Below, in pieces: positions 13,801-27,500 of a DNA stretch of 64,000 bases (its first letter is position 1; each line of letters starts with the position of its first letter). The position numbers and the translations under genes are program-made. Under the pieces are notes generated by a model. The model saw only the letters and a program-made list of their open reading frames with translations, was not told the origin of the DNA and did no database searches. The DNA is from Cricetomys ansorgei (Eukaryota; Chordata; Mammalia; Rodentia; Nesomyidae): assembly GCA_026225945.1 (NCBI GenBank), contig JAMJFZ010000239.1, forward strand, positions 26,127,501 to 26,191,500, read 5' to 3'.

Positions 13801-15455
13801 CCTGGTCAGGAAAAACACAGACAAAAGGCTGTTAGAGCCAGCCCATTCCGGATACCATGGAGCTCCTCTAACTGGCAGGCCTTGCTCAGAATACCCCGTC
13901 TGAAGTGCTCAAAACACTCCCCTTCTCCCAGGCCTCTCCCTGTTGGGAAGGACTCTGCAAGTGCACCATGTCTTTCTTCACCCCCATCCCTTCTGTCTTT
14001 CATGGTCATTTTTCTCACTGTAGCGTCTCTCATGGAACTGAGTCCATCTTGGCACTTGCTTCTTGGAGAAGTCAAACTGACCTGCATTTTCTCTCTCTGG
14101 ACTCTTAAGACGTGTGGCCCATCTACAAAAGAGAGCAGGTGCCTCTGCCTGTCTGTGTAGATGAACCTTCAGAGAAATAGCACAGCAAGTGGGAAAAGAG
14201 ATGCTAACGGAGTTCACGATAGGTCACGTTGAAAAGCATCTCTTCTCCATGTTCTTATGATCATTTGAGGTCACTTGTTTTTCCCATGGGATTTCAAATA
14301 AAGCCAGATTCTGTCATCTTTATGCCTTACGATAAGCTCACAGGCACACTGAAAGTGTATGGAAAACCTTCCTTAGGACTCAAAAACGAAGACAGCATTG
14401 AGCTTGGTACTAATGGAGGCCTGTTTGCATTTCAGATATCTGGAACTTCTAATGAGGCAAGCTCAGTGTACTCTAATCAGCATACCCTAAGAGCAAGTGC
14501 TCCTAGACACAGCTACTGCAATAGTGTGACAGCTTAAATGAGTGAAGAATTGCCAGCATAGATTGAAATAATGTGGTACATTAACCATCCAGTAATTTAT
14601 AACCTCCAGTAATTTATAGTGATGCCTTTTATGTTAAATATTAATTCTGGCGTCCTAAGCTTATAAGCCACATGTATTGTTTTCAGAGGAAATGGGAAAC
14701 AGTAGCTGTGATACTTCCCTCTCCCTGGACTGTGGCCTTCTCTTGGCTTTAGTCTAAGCTCTGTTTAGCATTACTAACCTGTATTATTCCACCTCTTATT
14801 ACAGGGAACTAGATCTGGTCCAGCCCGTGGCCTCCCGGCCCGGGGCCACTCAGCCATGTTACTGATCTACTGTTGTGTCCAGCCATAATCCTCCACTGTG
14901 CTTCTGTTGCTATCAGATTCTTCTGACTTTTACTCTGGAGAAGTCATGCTTCATGGGCACAGCTAAATGTGCAATTGTTCTGACTTTGGTGGGAGACGTT
15001 TGACCGTACTCAGATGGTGCTATTCCGATCAAATGTGAAGAATGATAGGATTACTGTTTTCAAGGAACGGGGTTCATATATTTGCTGTTCAAATGGATCG
15101 GCTGTCAAAAAATAGCTGCGTGGATGAGTGTAACTGTGTGTTAGTAACGTGGTTAAAATAGAAATAAGACACCCAGAAAATAGATCCAGAAGTGTGTGTG
15201 CATGAGAATCCTGCAGCGCCAAATGCTCTGGGGTTTCCCTGGATGGGGACGTTCGAGTGCCGCGTGGGGAGCTCAGATAGCTGCAGAGCAAGGACACGGC
15301 TAACGCAGTGCTTTGCACGTGATCAGTGTATGGGCAAACTGAGGCCTTGAGTTTTGCCAATAAGAGGTGATCTTCAGAAAGAGCCAGGTCCAAGAGGAAA
15401 ATAACTCATAATTCAAACCTTAGAAAAGAGAAACACTGTTTGGCTTGGTCTAAGT

Positions 15456-15605
15456 CAGGGTTTCTATTTCTGTGGTAAAGCGCCATGACCAAAATGCAAC
15501 TTGGAGGGGAAAGGTTTACTTCCGCTTAGAACTCTCAGGCAGGTCACACTCCATCGCTCAGGGAAGTCAGGACAGGAGCTCGAACAGGGCAGGAACCTGA
15601 AATCT
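15456..15605 (+). repeat. Rodent interspersed repeat, 5' part
   Basis: Begins cagggtttctatttctgtgg, then ccatgaccaaaatgcaactt and cagggcaggaacctg. Confidence 0.7.
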
Positions 15606-16639
15606 ATTTCTGAGTAGGATGTGGCAGTGACAGCAACTCACACTGGCAATTTAAAGTACTGCGTACCAGTCTAGCATCCTTGGCTTACAATAAATGCCGC
15701 CTCTGACTGCAAAGAAGACACAGACGTTTTTTTAAAGATTATATTGTTGTCTTTTTGAAGCCAGATATGAAAGTTAAGTGCCTTAGGAGGGATTGATTCT
15801 GGCACACCACTTGCCAGCACCTCCACTTTACAGTGTCAGGCGAGCACACCATGGAGCACCAGCCTCCCATCCCAGGGCGTGTGAAGGCATGTGCACACTT
15901 GACAGGTGCCTGCAGTTCCCCATCCAGCTCAGGCGTGACAGGTAGGAGAGGCAGCAGAAAGGAGAAATACTTTCTCTTTAAACTTACTTGGGTTTTGTTG
16001 TTGTTGCTTCTTGTTTTTGTCTGGGGGGCAGGACTTTATCCATAGTTCTCGTGTTGGCAAATAAGGAAACCCTGGACTTGTTTTCTCCCAAGTTCTTGAA
16101 TAAGATAATTACCACCATGAACTGTGACTAGTAGCTCTTCACATTGGTAGGGCATTAATGGATTTGAGGCCTCTGGGCACTAACGTAATGAGCCCCACAG
16201 TACATCAGGGGTGACCCACCATGAACATGAGTGAGCGATGCAGCTTTGACGACAGTTTTCTCCTCCAGGGTAACTGGGACATTATTGAGCAGACTGCTAA
16301 CTTCAGGCTTCCTGAATGACATAGGGCGCTGCCTTACCATTAGTGTGGACCCTGCTGTCCCAGAATGACTGACAGGTCCTGCTGACAAGGCAGGACTGTG
16401 GGAGAGCTGGCTGACAGCCCAAACACACATCAGCCTGGCCAGAGGCAGCCCAGCCAAGAGGTTCCTGGAGAGAGCATGGTGGCCTCTCATGGACTTTTGA
16501 GGAGAGCAGGCACACCCTCAGTGGGATGCAGAGAACTAGGAAGGACTTCATCTCAAAGAGACAGGAAGAAAAAGGCTGGCTGCCCCTGGAAGGAGACAGA
16601 GTGAGGGACAGTCATGTCCCAGTAGAACAGAGACAGAAG

Positions 16640-16878
16640 CACAGACTCACACACATACAGGATTCAAACACATGTACACACAGAGAACCACACAGGATAC
16701 CAACTCACATGAGGATGCATACATGCACACAGACACATACACAAGTACACACAAGACCCAGACACACATGGATGTGACCTGTATGCACGCACTGCAAAAC
16801 ACATGACACCAGCCCACATAGGCACAGATACATATACACTGAGACCCACAAAGTGCACACTATCAAAAAAAAAAAAAA
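16640..16878. repeat. Degenerate CA-rich tract ending in poly(A)
   Basis: Imperfect ACACA-rich sequence for over 200 bases with a run of A at its 3' end. It explains the Cys/Val-rich frames seen on the - strand. Confidence 0.8.
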
Positions 16879-18008
16879 TTCGGCCATTTGTCACATTCTC
16901 TCTGGTCTTCTTATTCATCACCTGATGTGTAAGTGGCTGCTCCGGTTGTGATCACATGTTCAGAGAGAACACGGTTTAGGACTGCCTGTGACTCCTGTAA
17001 GACCATGTTGGCTCCAGTCAAAAGCTTCAGACTTACAAAATGAAAGAGCCTCTGAGGATTGTGGAGATGTTTCTCTGAGCTGTGCTTTGTGACACTGCTC
17101 GCTCTCATTAAGCAGTCCGGCTAACCACACAGAATTGTTTTCAGGGAATCTGAGACTTCTGCTTTAATAACGTACTTGCTGACATTCTAGAATTCACCAG
17201 TGGGTCCATGAGGCTTTGTGAATATAGAGGAATTATCACAGGCACTGGAGAAAAATCAATTTTGCCTAGATAGGCTAGCTTGGGAGGGACAGTAGAAAAA
17301 TATTTACAGGGATGATCTATTTAAAAGCTAAAATTCTTTACTTTCCATAAGAGGGAGTAAAGAAATCACCAGTCCAAAAACATGACAATGTAAGAGTAGA
17401 TAAGAGATTTTTAGATGATTTTTAGATGTTTTGGTCTCTCTGCCTATCACCCCTCAGCAAACTAGTAGTATCCCTGAAACCTTCATGAAGCACTTACTTA
17501 AGCAAGGGTTTTTGTGGATGTCAAGAGTAGAGAGATGCAAGACTGAGAGCCCTGGCCTATGCTGGGGGAGGGGTGGGGCAAAGAGAGAATACTAGAGATG
17601 CCACAAGCATTCACTGTACGGAGTGAGGACACTGGCACAGCACCAAGCAGCTGGTCACGGGAAGCTTCTAGCAGTAGTACTGAGCTGAGCACTGAGCACG
17701 GCTAGGAGAAGGCAAGAAGAGGGGGAACTCGTTCCTAGCAGATGGCAGAGCTGGAGATGAGGTCTGGGGAAGAGGGAGCCTGGCTACTTAGGACTGCTAA
17801 GCATTGAGAAAGCATCATGTACTGCACTTTTGGGGGAAGGGAATGAAATCGAAAGACTCTGGTCGCAGGGGGCCAGGGTCTGTCATGGGGGGCTTTGGAT
17901 CCCATCTTGAAAGCAGGAGGGACTCCCAAGTGGACATTTCTCTGTCTCCATGGCCATTAGGCCATTGCTCCATTACTTCCGTGACTTTGAGTTTGTAGTC
18001 CCCCATCA

Positions 18009-18068
18009 CACACACACACAGACATGCATGTATGCATGCACGCGCGTGCATGCACATACATACACACA
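18009..18068. repeat. CA/TGCATGCA/CGCG alternating tract
   Basis: A CA run is followed by ATGCATGCACGCGCGTGCAT and more CA, alternating purine-pyrimidine with a palindromic centre. Confidence 0.85.
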
Positions 18069-18566
18069 GCTGTTATTGTTGCTGCTGTGCTGAGGGCTCT
18101 TGGATAAGCTTTGAAGCTCCTCCCATTTCTTTCCTTCTTTGCTAGCATTCTGGCCCTTCTCCCTTTGTCAGAGGCCACTGCGCTCTGTCCTCAGTCCTCG
18201 TACCACTTGGATGGATCTAGCGGCTGTTGGATGCACACCCTGCTGTTAGTGTTGCAGCACCTTTCACCTTCGCTCCTCCTCTACCGTCAGCTCCAACCAC
18301 CACATCTTGGGCCCTCTGCCATCTTCCAATGGATTAGAAATTTACAGTGATTCCCAGGGACCAATATTTTCATGTATTTAATAAAAGTATCAGTTTATCA
18401 TAAATTAGAAATGTTTTACAACACAGTTTCAGAAATATTAGTTGATGTTGCTTTGTTGATGGAATGTGTTTAATTTTTCTGTTACTTGAACACGATCACA
18501 GAATGCTTCTCTTAATTCTTTTAATGTTTCCCTATAAACGTAAAAGATACAGCATCTGAAAGTATG

Positions 18567-18775
18567 GCTGGGGAGTTAGCTCAGTTGGTAAAGTGCTTTC
18601 CATGCAATCATGGCGTGTGATTTCCCCAGCCGCCACTTAAAAGGCCAGGCTGTGGCAAGAACTTGTGATCTCAGTGCTGGGGAGGCAGAAAAAGACAGAT
18701 CTCTTGGGCCAATTAGCACCTTCCAGGTTCAGTGAGAGAGACCCTATCTCAGAAACCAAGGTGGACAGTGTCTAA
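18567..18775 (+). repeat. B4 SINE
   Basis: Starts ggctggggagttagctcagt, then aaagtgctttccatgcaatc, followed by the B1-like half with gtgctggggaggcagaaaaa and agagaccctatctcagaaac. Confidence 0.85.
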
Positions 18776-18796
18776 ATTAGAGATAGTAACATCTGT

Positions 18797-19163
18797 CTTA
18801 GTCACTGCTCTGTTGCTGTGAAGAGACACCATGGCCATGGCAGCTCTTATAAAGGACTGCATTCAGTTAGAGCTTGCTTGCAGTTCCGATGTTTAGTCCA
18901 TTATCATCATGGTGGTGAACATGGTGGCAAGCATGGCGCTGGAGAAGTAGCTTGGAGTTCTACATCCAGATCTGCAGGCAGCAGAAGGAGAGAGCTACTG
19001 GGCCTAGTTTGGACTTTTGAAGCCTTGGAACCCACCCCCAGGGACAACACTTATTCCAACAAGGCCACACCTCCTAATCCTTCTCAAGTAGTGCTACTCC
19101 TGATACTAAGCATTCACATATATGAGCCTATGGGGCCCATTCTTATTTCAACCACCATGACAT
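18797..19163 (+). repeat. Abundant rodent interspersed repeat, copy B
   Basis: Core gttgctgtgaagagacacca, gctggagaagtagcttggag, ccaacaaggccacacctcct and an ending near tttcaaccaccatgaca. It is one of the fullest copies. Confidence 0.8.
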
Positions 19164-20901
19164 CTACTTTTCTTACAAGATTCCTTTAGAAAGAGAAGCT
19201 TTTGTGCCTGATCACATGAAGAGTTACCAAATCTCACTTCCCAGACTCTCAGTAAAAGCTTTTCTGGATTGGATTCTAAGACTGGGCGTGGGCGTTGCAG
19301 CTTCTCCAAAGGAAGAGCTTTCATTTCTAGACCTTGTTTCCAGACAGTCATGAGACTCCAAAGTGGCTGGACTCTTCCCTCCCATGTGCAGGGCCCTGGG
19401 TTTAAGCCCAGCACTGGAAGCAAAAGTGGCTGATTTGGGTCTAGATAGGAGATTTTAGTAGTTGCCGGGGAACTAGATTTGTGCTAATCTAAGAATGGTA
19501 CTTTTGTTTCCAGTTGTTTCTATGGCAATTTATGGTTGATAAATGTCATTCATGACACAACGGGGTGTACGGTCTACCCTTGGATGGTGGAGGTAGTCAG
19601 GGGAGGCAGTGTTGGTTGACATCCTCCAAGCAGAGACAGGAAGCAGATCCAAAGAAGGAAAGACAAATATGTAAGCGCTGCCACATGCAGCTGGCATCAG
19701 GCCACACTGCTGTGCCCGCCTGTGTGCGAGACCCTGCAACTTGAGGCCCCACGTGCCCACACTTCCCCAGCTCCCCTTCATGTCACAGGTGACATCATCC
19801 AGCAGCTTGTTGCCACAGACCTGTTATTTAAGCCCCTGGAAGTCATTTTCCACAGGCAGCCAGAGGGAGCTTTCAGAAAAACAAAGCTGGTCGCTCATGA
19901 GCCTCTCTCAGTCCTCGTCCCTCCCCATCCACCCACCACCACTGCACCCCGTTGTGAACCATTGGTGCCTCGTAGAACCTTGAAGGCAGAAAATCCTCAT
20001 AGAAGGTGGAAGCTGTCCTATGCTGCACAGCAGTCTCTCCCTGTCCAGAGCAGTCTTGTCCTCTCTCATCACCCAGAAACCTGTCCTTCCTGAGGCTAGT
20101 AGCTGCCAAGCTGGCTTCAGCCTCAGCATCTCCCCATCCACCTAGTCAGGAAGTCACATGATGAGTACTCTCTTCCTTCGGGTATGTAGCTATTTCTCGA
20201 GCAGGAGGGGCAGTGCAGAGAAAGGGAAAGAGGAGAGAGACAGATTAAGTCTGGTTCTCCACTAGCCTAGAGCTCAGAGGGCAGGCTGTGGTTTTGCCTG
20301 GAGACAGTAATTCTCTAGTCTGGTGCAGCCACTAGCACACACAGCGCACGAGCTCCTAGACTATGGTTAATGTAGACTCTACTCAATCTGCCCAGGCTTG
20401 TTGCGCATTGGCTGTTGTTAGTGGTGACCCCGATATGCTAAGCCGTGTCTTTGTCACAGCACCAACTTGTGGTCCCTTTCCTGGGGCGTGTCATGGATGT
20501 ATTCATGAATTTGAATGTCTGTACCAGCTGGTGAACTTGAACTTGGGCAGGAACTCAAGGCTCATGCTGGTGTTCACATACATTTTCTCATTGAATCCTC
20601 TCAGAAGCCTAATTTTATACCCCTTGTCTAGATAAAGAAACACTGTAGAGAGACTCAGCTTAGGGAATATACCCAGGGTCATATAGGTAGTGAGACAGAC
20701 TGACTCCAGGCTGTGGGGTGACTTCTTGCAGAGCTGTGCCTGCTCCTCTTTGCTTCACCATCACTCTTCCTCAGAGGCCCAGAGCCTGGCTTCAGCAGAA
20801 ACCAGGACAGTTCTCAGATCCTCTGGCTGGAGACCTCACTCAACCGAACATCCTTTCTTAAGATTCTTCCCTTTTCATGTGTTTTTGCCCATTTCTAAAA
20901 T

Positions 20902-20940
20902 ATAGATCTATCTCCCTCTCTCTCCCTCTCGCCCTTCCTC
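20902..20940. repeat. CT-rich low-complexity tract
   Basis: Run of CTCTCC units. Confidence 0.7.
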
Positions 20941-21744
20941 TACCCACCCTCCATATTCTAGAATGGCCCATGGCTTCTCTTGGCTTACAAGAATACAAGA
21001 GACCACGCACCTCGACACTCCCAGCCTTGTGTACTGCCCAAGCTCTGCCCCACCCGTGCCCTAGTGCCTCCCCCACAGAGGCTTACGGGCTCTCTAAGCC
21101 AGGATGTTTCTGCCCTCCTTTCCCAGATGTGATTCATCTCCATGCAGTCCTGTTCACCAGTGGAAGCCAGCTCAGCATGAGGTCTGGGTGGTATATAAAA
21201 TAGCAGTGATGGGTGCTATTCCTTTAACAGTAATTCAAAGTATTACTAAGTTCCATAAAGCTCAAATTGAGTGTGGAAGGGAGATTAACTTTTAGCTAGG
21301 TCCCTGTCTTTAGTAAATGTGGGATTGGTGTGATTTTTCAATAGAAAATTCAAATAAAATTTCAAATTAGGAGAGGATATTTATTGTTACCTCCAGTACC
21401 CCCCTTAACAGCAACTCTAAATCTCCCAGAAGGCTTTACTGCAGTTTTCTCAAACTGTAACCGATCCTACTTCATGTATCATCTCTTAGTGTTAATTATA
21501 AGGATTTGAATCTGCAGCACTAATTAATCAGTAATTAGATAGTACTGTAGCAAAAGAAATTAACAAAAGATAAAAACAAAAACACCACTCAGCAGAAGGC
21601 TATGGTATCTGATAACTTGATCTAAATGCTTCTTGAGAGGTCTGGGTTAAGTGATTGTGAGCCATATATTCCTTTGATTTTGGGTGGTGGTGGTGACCTC
21701 CAGTGCTAACAGAAAACCTAAAGGCAACCCAGATAAACACTCTG

Positions 21745-21892
21745 GTTAGCACAGGTGACAGCACACTCCTGCAACTCCTGCGTTCTGGAGGCAGAGGCAG
21801 GAGGATTGCTGCAATATTCAAGGCCAGCCAGTCTACACAGTAAGTTTCAAGTTGGTGAGGAAAACATAGTAAGACCCTGTCTCCAAAAAATG
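21745..21892 (+). repeat. B1 SINE, diverged
   Basis: Sense B1 blocks: ctggaggcagaggcaggagg, caaggccagccagtctacac and a taagaccctgtctccaaaaa end. Confidence 0.8.
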
Positions 21893-23404
21893 GAAAAACT
21901 AAGCCAACCTGAAAAATACTCAGTTACGCTAATTTGCATTCTTCATTGCAAAGTAATGTAATTCATTGTAATCTTCATTGCAAATCTTCTTTATGTCGAT
22001 CAGCAATTACTTTGAAATGTACTGGTAGTTTTGGCGATGTAAAATACTTGCATAGTTTATAGTGATGTGTTCTTCATTGTTTCTCATTGGAAAGCCCACA
22101 TAAACCAGCTTTCTGGTTTTGTTTATTAGTGTTGTATTACCGTTTATTATACAGAATAGTGGATTTCATTGTAACATTTTCTACATGTATTTTTTTGGTG
22201 TTTACACCACATTACTCTTCCGACTCCCCCATCTTGATCCTTTCTTCCAATAAATTCCACTTCTACTTTGTCCTTCCCCCCCCCCATTTTCTAAATTTAA
22301 CTTTTACTTATGTATTTATTTAGGTGAGCTAATCTTTGGGGATGTTTAAGGACTTGAGTGAGAAGTTATTCACAGGATCATGAGTACCTTACCAGTGGAT
22401 TAACACTAGAAGAGAAAAAAATGTCTCTTCTTCCTCCAGCAACCATTAGCGACCAGCAGATCCTTAGGGAGGGGTGGCCCTTGTTAGCCCTTCCCTCTCC
22501 AGTCTTGTGCAGGTCTGCTGCAGGTACTCAGAGCTGCTTTTGGTTTCAGCATTCCGTAACACGTCACCCGTCCTCTGGCTCTTACATCCCTCTTGCCCTC
22601 TCTTCCTGCAGTGTTCTCTGAGCCATGGAGGGAGTGCAATAGATACCCCACGTATGGCTGAGCACCAAGCAGTCACTTACTTTCAGTCTTTCGCTGCTTA
22701 GGAGACCCTCCAGTTACTGCTGTCCACCGCAGAAAGAAGCTCTCTAAGCAAAGCTGGCAGAAACACTAGGCTACGGACATCAGCACAGTCACTCAGAAGG
22801 CAACAGCTGTTGCTTCTCCATCGCCACCTCTGACCTCCCCAGCCATGGGCTTTTAGCCAGGTGTACAGTACCTGATGTGAGCTCCTTCCTGTGGAGAGGA
22901 TCCCAGTTCCAACAGAAAGTGGTTGGTTGCCCCCATAACAGTTGCCAGTATGGTGCTCGTGGGTACATCCTGCCTAGCCAGTCAGTAGTGTAGCGTGCAA
23001 AGTCCCCGGATGAGTGACACTCTTGACAGTTCTCCGTGGCAGCCTTCCCAGCACCTTCCCACACCTGGGGGCTAGCCAGCATGGAGGGAGCTTCCAACCC
23101 AGATCCAGCCTGATTTCACCATGGCCTTCCATCAGAGCCATTGAAACCGTTTTTGAATTATTAGCCAGACCTCTAAACCAAAAGGTTTACCTTATATGTA
23201 AATAAGATTTGAAGATGATATAAGGAGAACTGGGGAAAGGGTCTTTGAAACCCAGATGGATGTAGAAGGATGGCTAACAAGCCCTGTGAGGAGTGGGGAA
23301 ATGTGGCACCGGCTCGTTCTGTGCCAGGCACCTGCTCCTCCTCTCCTGGCTTTGGAACTTTGGTTAATAACAATGTGTTCATTATGTATTTTCTCATTTT
23401 TCTC

Positions 23405-24230
23405 ACTGCTGTGATACAGTATCTGACAGAAACCTCTTAAGATTTCATTTTTTTTCTCAGTTCATTTTTTTCTCAGGCAAATAGGGAGAGGGGCCATGGA
23501 TAGGTAGTAAACATGACAAATTTCCAAGATGGCTAGCTTCTTCCTCAGCCTCCTGGTTTGAGACAGAAGCCTGGCCGCTTTTGTCTCCTCCCAGCAGGCC
23601 TCCTGCTCATGGACTGACTCAACAAGTTCAAGGTCTGTTCAGGACATGTCACACAACATTTGCGGACCAGTCAACAATTCTGTCTGTCTTTAAACTGACC
23701 AACCCTAACGTAGGGGAGGAAACTCTCCAGAGTCTTTAGACCCCAGGCCTGGAGAAGAGACTGGATTTTTTGACACCCTGAGCCTTCCCCTCTGCGTCAT
23801 AGAGGGTCTTTTTCTGTGTGTTGTGTGCACGTTGTGTTCCCTCATCCCCAGTAAAGGTCTTTCTTAACTGCTGATTCTGTCTGCAGTGCATGAGGTTTAT
23901 CTGCTGCTACCTGTTGTGCTTCCGAGTTTTCCTGCCTTTTAATTCCTTAACTGGCAGAGAAAATGAACCCAATCAAGACCCCTAGACTGTATAATTTCTA
24001 GACTGTATTTGAGGGTACCATCCATCGTTGCAGCGTCATTGTGTGTTGGTCACACCGTGTTCACTGTCAGGAAGCAGGGCAAGAGGAATGTGGACACTCA
24101 GCTCTCTTTCTCCTTTTTATAGTCTAGGGCCCCGGTCTGTGGGATGGTACTACCTACACTCGGGTGCATCTTCCCTCCTTAGTTAATCTTCCAGAAACAT
24201 TCTCACGGACATGCCCTGAGATGTGTTCAT
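23405..24230 (+). repeat. Interspersed repeat split by an LTR-like insertion
   Basis: The 5' piece (about 23405-23445) and the 3' piece (about 24005-24230, with tctctttctcctttttatag and gacatgccctgagatgtgt) belong to one rodent repeat type. The intervening roughly 550 bases look like an LTR, with an agtaaaggtctttctt polyadenylation-like region near 23850. Boundaries are approximate. Confidence 0.4.
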
Positions 24231-24894
24231 AGGGGATTTGCAGTCCAGTCGAATTGGTAGTGAAGGTTAACCGTCAGAGAGGCTGTGATTCAATCTTGGA
24301 AAAGAAGGTGCAGGAGCCTATCCAGATGTGCCCGCAACAGTGTTGCCTGAAGCTTCAGTGGCCTTTTCTCCTCATTCCCTCTGTAATCATGGCTGCATGG
24401 AGCAACTGGGCCAGCACAACACTGAGGAGCATGAAGGTGTTCTCTTTCCCTGGTGCTGCTTCACGAGACCCCGTTTCTGTAAGACACCAGCATTGCCTTT
24501 TTTCCGGGTGTGGGGATCCCATACTCTGTGCTAAATGCAAAACTTGCACAGCAGCTGAGTGTGTGCGCAAGGTTTTCTGCTTCCGGATGCATGCTGTTGT
24601 CTCATAAGCATCCATGGAAGCGATTTTATTGTCCCTGCTCCTGCTTGCTTGAAGTATTTTTACTTGACTGTCACTGAAACAAGTAAGTTACCTTTTGATG
24701 GAACAGTTTGGGGAGTAAGCACAGAAGGGACTTTGAGAAGAAGTATGTGGGAAATTTTTGAAGGTTTCCATCCTCGGGGACCTCAGATTGAAAGAATAAG
24801 CTTTGAATAATTTAGTATCATGGTGGGTATCAGAAAGTCAAGCTGATTTTCTATAACTTCATGATGGAGTCAGTTGACCCAAGTTATTAGTTGC

Positions 24895-25195
24895 TTGACT
24901 TGTTGCAACCGGGGGCGGGAGGGTACTTTGGCTCACAGTCTGAGAGTCCCATCACTGCCAGGAAGTCATGGGGCAGGAGCTTGTGGAGATGATCCCGTTG
25001 TTTCTGAAGTGGAGAAGTGAAGAGTGATACATGGTTATGCCCAGCTAGCTCTCTCCTTTTGATTAAGTCCAGGCTCCAAGCCATAGAATGTCAGAGCTCA
25101 CATTTAAGGTAGGTTTTCTACCTTAGTTCACCTAATCTAGAAAATTCCTCACAGAGAGGCCCAGAGGCTTATTGCCATGATGATTCTAACTCTCA
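24895..25195 (+). repeat. Rodent interspersed repeat fragment
   Basis: Contains ttggctcacagtctgagagt, ctctctccttttgattaagt and ttcctcacagagaggcccag, parallel to the 3' piece at 24005-24230. Confidence 0.6.
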
Positions 25196-25667
25196 CCAAG
25201 AAGATGAGGTTAACCATCTCAGGCAGCTCCCTGCAAGTAAAGAAGCATTTGGCTTTCACCAGTGGAAGAATTTCTCTTCCACTCAGTTGTGAAGCAGGGC
25301 TATGGAGTTTGAGGTCTAGAGTTCACTGCTTTTACAAATCCTTCAGCACACCTGTGAAGGAAAGCCACAGTTGTCAAAGTGACAATCCGTCTGCAGATAT
25401 GGCTTATTAATCCTCTGTTGTGCTTCTTCGACTGTTACCTAATTGGAAAATGTTAGTCTCCAGGGAGGTAGTGTCATTTATTTTATGTCTATGTACTACA
25501 TAAAATTGTGCCTCTCGGTTTTAACTTCTCCATGGAAATAAGCTTACACAAGCTGACTGTAGTCACCGTGTTGGCTATCTTACAGATTCATGGTTAACTG
25601 GCCAGAATTAATTAACCAGAGCAACTTTTTTTTGTCTCACTGGGTGATTGCCATAGCTGTGCCCAGA

Positions 25668-25945
25668 GGGCTGAGGAGATGGCTCAGTGGTGAACACACC
25701 AGCATTCAGATCTCTAGAAACCCAGCTGAATGTCAGGTGCTCACCTGTAATTCATCCTCGGAAGGTATGGATGGGAGATTCCCCCCAAGGAAACTGGCTA
25801 GCACTACCCTGCCTCAATGAATACGATAGAAGAGCTAATACCGGAAGGTTCCCAACATCAAGCTGGGGCCTCCACGCGATGCACACAGCCCCTCCGTCCA
25901 CACACCCATCCACCCACCCGTCCACACACAGAGAAAAAGAGGGGG
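25668..25945 (+). repeat. B4/B2-type SINE
   Basis: Begins gggctgaggagatggctcag, has a diverged middle part and a CA/CCCA-rich tail. Confidence 0.7.
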
Positions 25946-26159
25946 GAAACCCTCACGTTTAAACACCACTGAAATGCTTTTCTCGGCTAGTTGCTCTCTT
26001 CTCAATGGAGGCTCTTGGGAGTGCTCAAGCTGATACTGGAGCGTCTAGATATCACCCTTCTACTGTCTCCCCACCAGTCCCACAAAGTCACAGACACTAT
26101 CCCCACCCGCTCCCAGCCATCAATTTCTTTCATCTGCCCTCCTGTCAATCATCTCACAG

Positions 26160-26690
26160 CCCTCCTTTGTAGAATAATTATTAAGTCCAGTGATGTATTA
26201 ATCAACACACATGAAACATGGTTAAAGGCACAAGCCAGACAGACCTGAAAGGAACTTACAACATGCCATCTTCCAGCTCCGACTGCTCTTCTTTTCCTGG
26301 CAGTTTTTTCTTGTAAAAGCCCCTCCTGGCTCTCTCTTAGCAGTCTGTTTGCATGATCAAATACATACAATGGTTTACTCCTCCCAAACCTTTGGTCACT
26401 GGGGCGCGTCCACATCTATAGTGGGGTGCCACCACTGACACAAAAGGGGCTAGGCTCCACCCATCTGAGCTATGCCCACTTTTCTTAGTGGGGGAACTAC
26501 AGAACAACAGGAGAGGCCATGCCATGCCTAATGTAGCCTGTGGTCTGGTGGAGCATCCAGATGACCTCTTCATCAGCGACACTATTTACATTGAGCTAAG
26601 AGAGAGAGTGGCTCGCATTTGCAAGATAGCACAGGTTGGCTCAGCCGTAGAAATCACATCTTGTTGGCTTCAGGCAGCCAGTGCAATGAA
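26160..26690 (-). mobile_element. ERV LTR (same family as 39388-39897, inverted)
   Basis: Read on the - strand, this matches the + strand LTR at 39388-39897 over its full length. Shared blocks include gcctgaagcc/aacaagatgtgatttc near one end, tttgggaggagtaaa and a tgcatgatcaaatacatac counterpart in the middle, and a region equivalent to the AATAAA at the other end. It has no coding sequence. It lies 0.7 kb upstream of the exon at 27397. Confidence 0.8.
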
Positions 26691-27396
26691 TGTTCAGTCA
26701 ATATGATACCTGGAGATATTTTCAAATATAACGCAACACTCTTTATTCTGATCCGCTTTTTTCCTAAACTCCAGTCTGCATGATGCCAGCTCAGATACTG
26801 TTTTGCAAGTACTAACTAACCATATTATCTCCATGGGCCTGTTGAAAGTGTTCCAGTGACTCTCATGTCCAGAAAGAATAAAGAGGAAACACTCCATTGG
26901 CACGGGGCTCAGGGGAAACAGCTCTGCACCTCTCCTCTCTCTTTGGAGAACTCATCTAATGTAGCTGCGGGTCCCACTGCTATTGAGATGCACTTCTCTC
27001 TGTTCCCAGGACATCACCTCAGAAGCCACTCCTCGGAGACATTTAGACATTGCTATGGCCTCTCATGATACTTTCATAGTACTTGCCACTATCAAAAATT
27101 GTTTTATTCCTGTTGGTTGGTTTGTCTGCTATTTGTTATGCATCACTGGTACCTGCAGCATCTGCCTGGCTGGTCGGCACACTCAATAAATAGTTGTCGG
27201 ATGAAAAATGAATGAAGGTACCCTTTTCTTCCCTATATATGTGTCTTTGGATCACTTGGCCTCTTATCTATCAGTCAACTGGCAGAACATTGGATTTTCC
27301 TGAGGATACACAAGAAAGTAAACGTGGCGGCCTGCAATGCTTTGCTTGGCACCGTGGGGAGAGTGAGCACTGACAGCACTTCTTCCTGTTTTGCAG

Positions 27397-27500
27397 AAAA
27401 TCTTCCGAGGAACTGGACATGGACAAGGTGACTGCAGCGATGGTACTAACCAGCCTGTCAACCAGCCCTTTGGTCCGAAGCCCTCCCGTGCGGCCTAATG
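27397..27500 (+). CDS. Zfp704: Zfp704 coding exon (first visible), conserved LTSLS segment
   Basis: This 104-nt internal exon is bounded by a ttgcag acceptor and a gtaagc donor. The first base completes a codon begun in an upstream exon (phase 2), and the last base starts a codon finished at 29288. It reads [20 protein letters not shown] and continues through a Ser/Pro stretch to VRPN. I recognise this segment from ZNF704, and a similar block occurs in the paralogues ZNF395 and SLC2A4RG, which are nuclear DNA-binding regulators. No zinc-binding residues lie in it. The exon is followed within 150 bp by a long pyrimidine tract (27645-27722). The N-terminal part of the protein is not in this window. 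From remembered lengths of the family (human about 412 residues), roughly 70 or more residues are missing here. This may be exon 3, but the number is inference. Confidence 0.92.

Larger units (their letters stand above)
1..27396 (+). other. Zfp704: Intronic sequence upstream of first visible Zfp704 exon
   Basis: No exon with a family-like protein sequence and a phase-2 donor was found here, although the exon at 27397 requires one upstream. I therefore read the whole stretch as intron. It contains scattered SINEs, MaLR/ERV and L1 pieces and microsatellites, listed separately. The remaining parts (for example 1760-3400, 6000-10300, 13800-15400, 17000-18000, 19200-21700) show only short chance open frames on both strands. 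An undetected alternative first exon cannot be excluded. Confidence 0.7.

Noticed and set aside
1..27396. Search for the upstream Zfp704 exon that should end in phase 2.
   Set aside because: No open frame with family-like residues next to a suitable donor; the exon is most likely outside the window.
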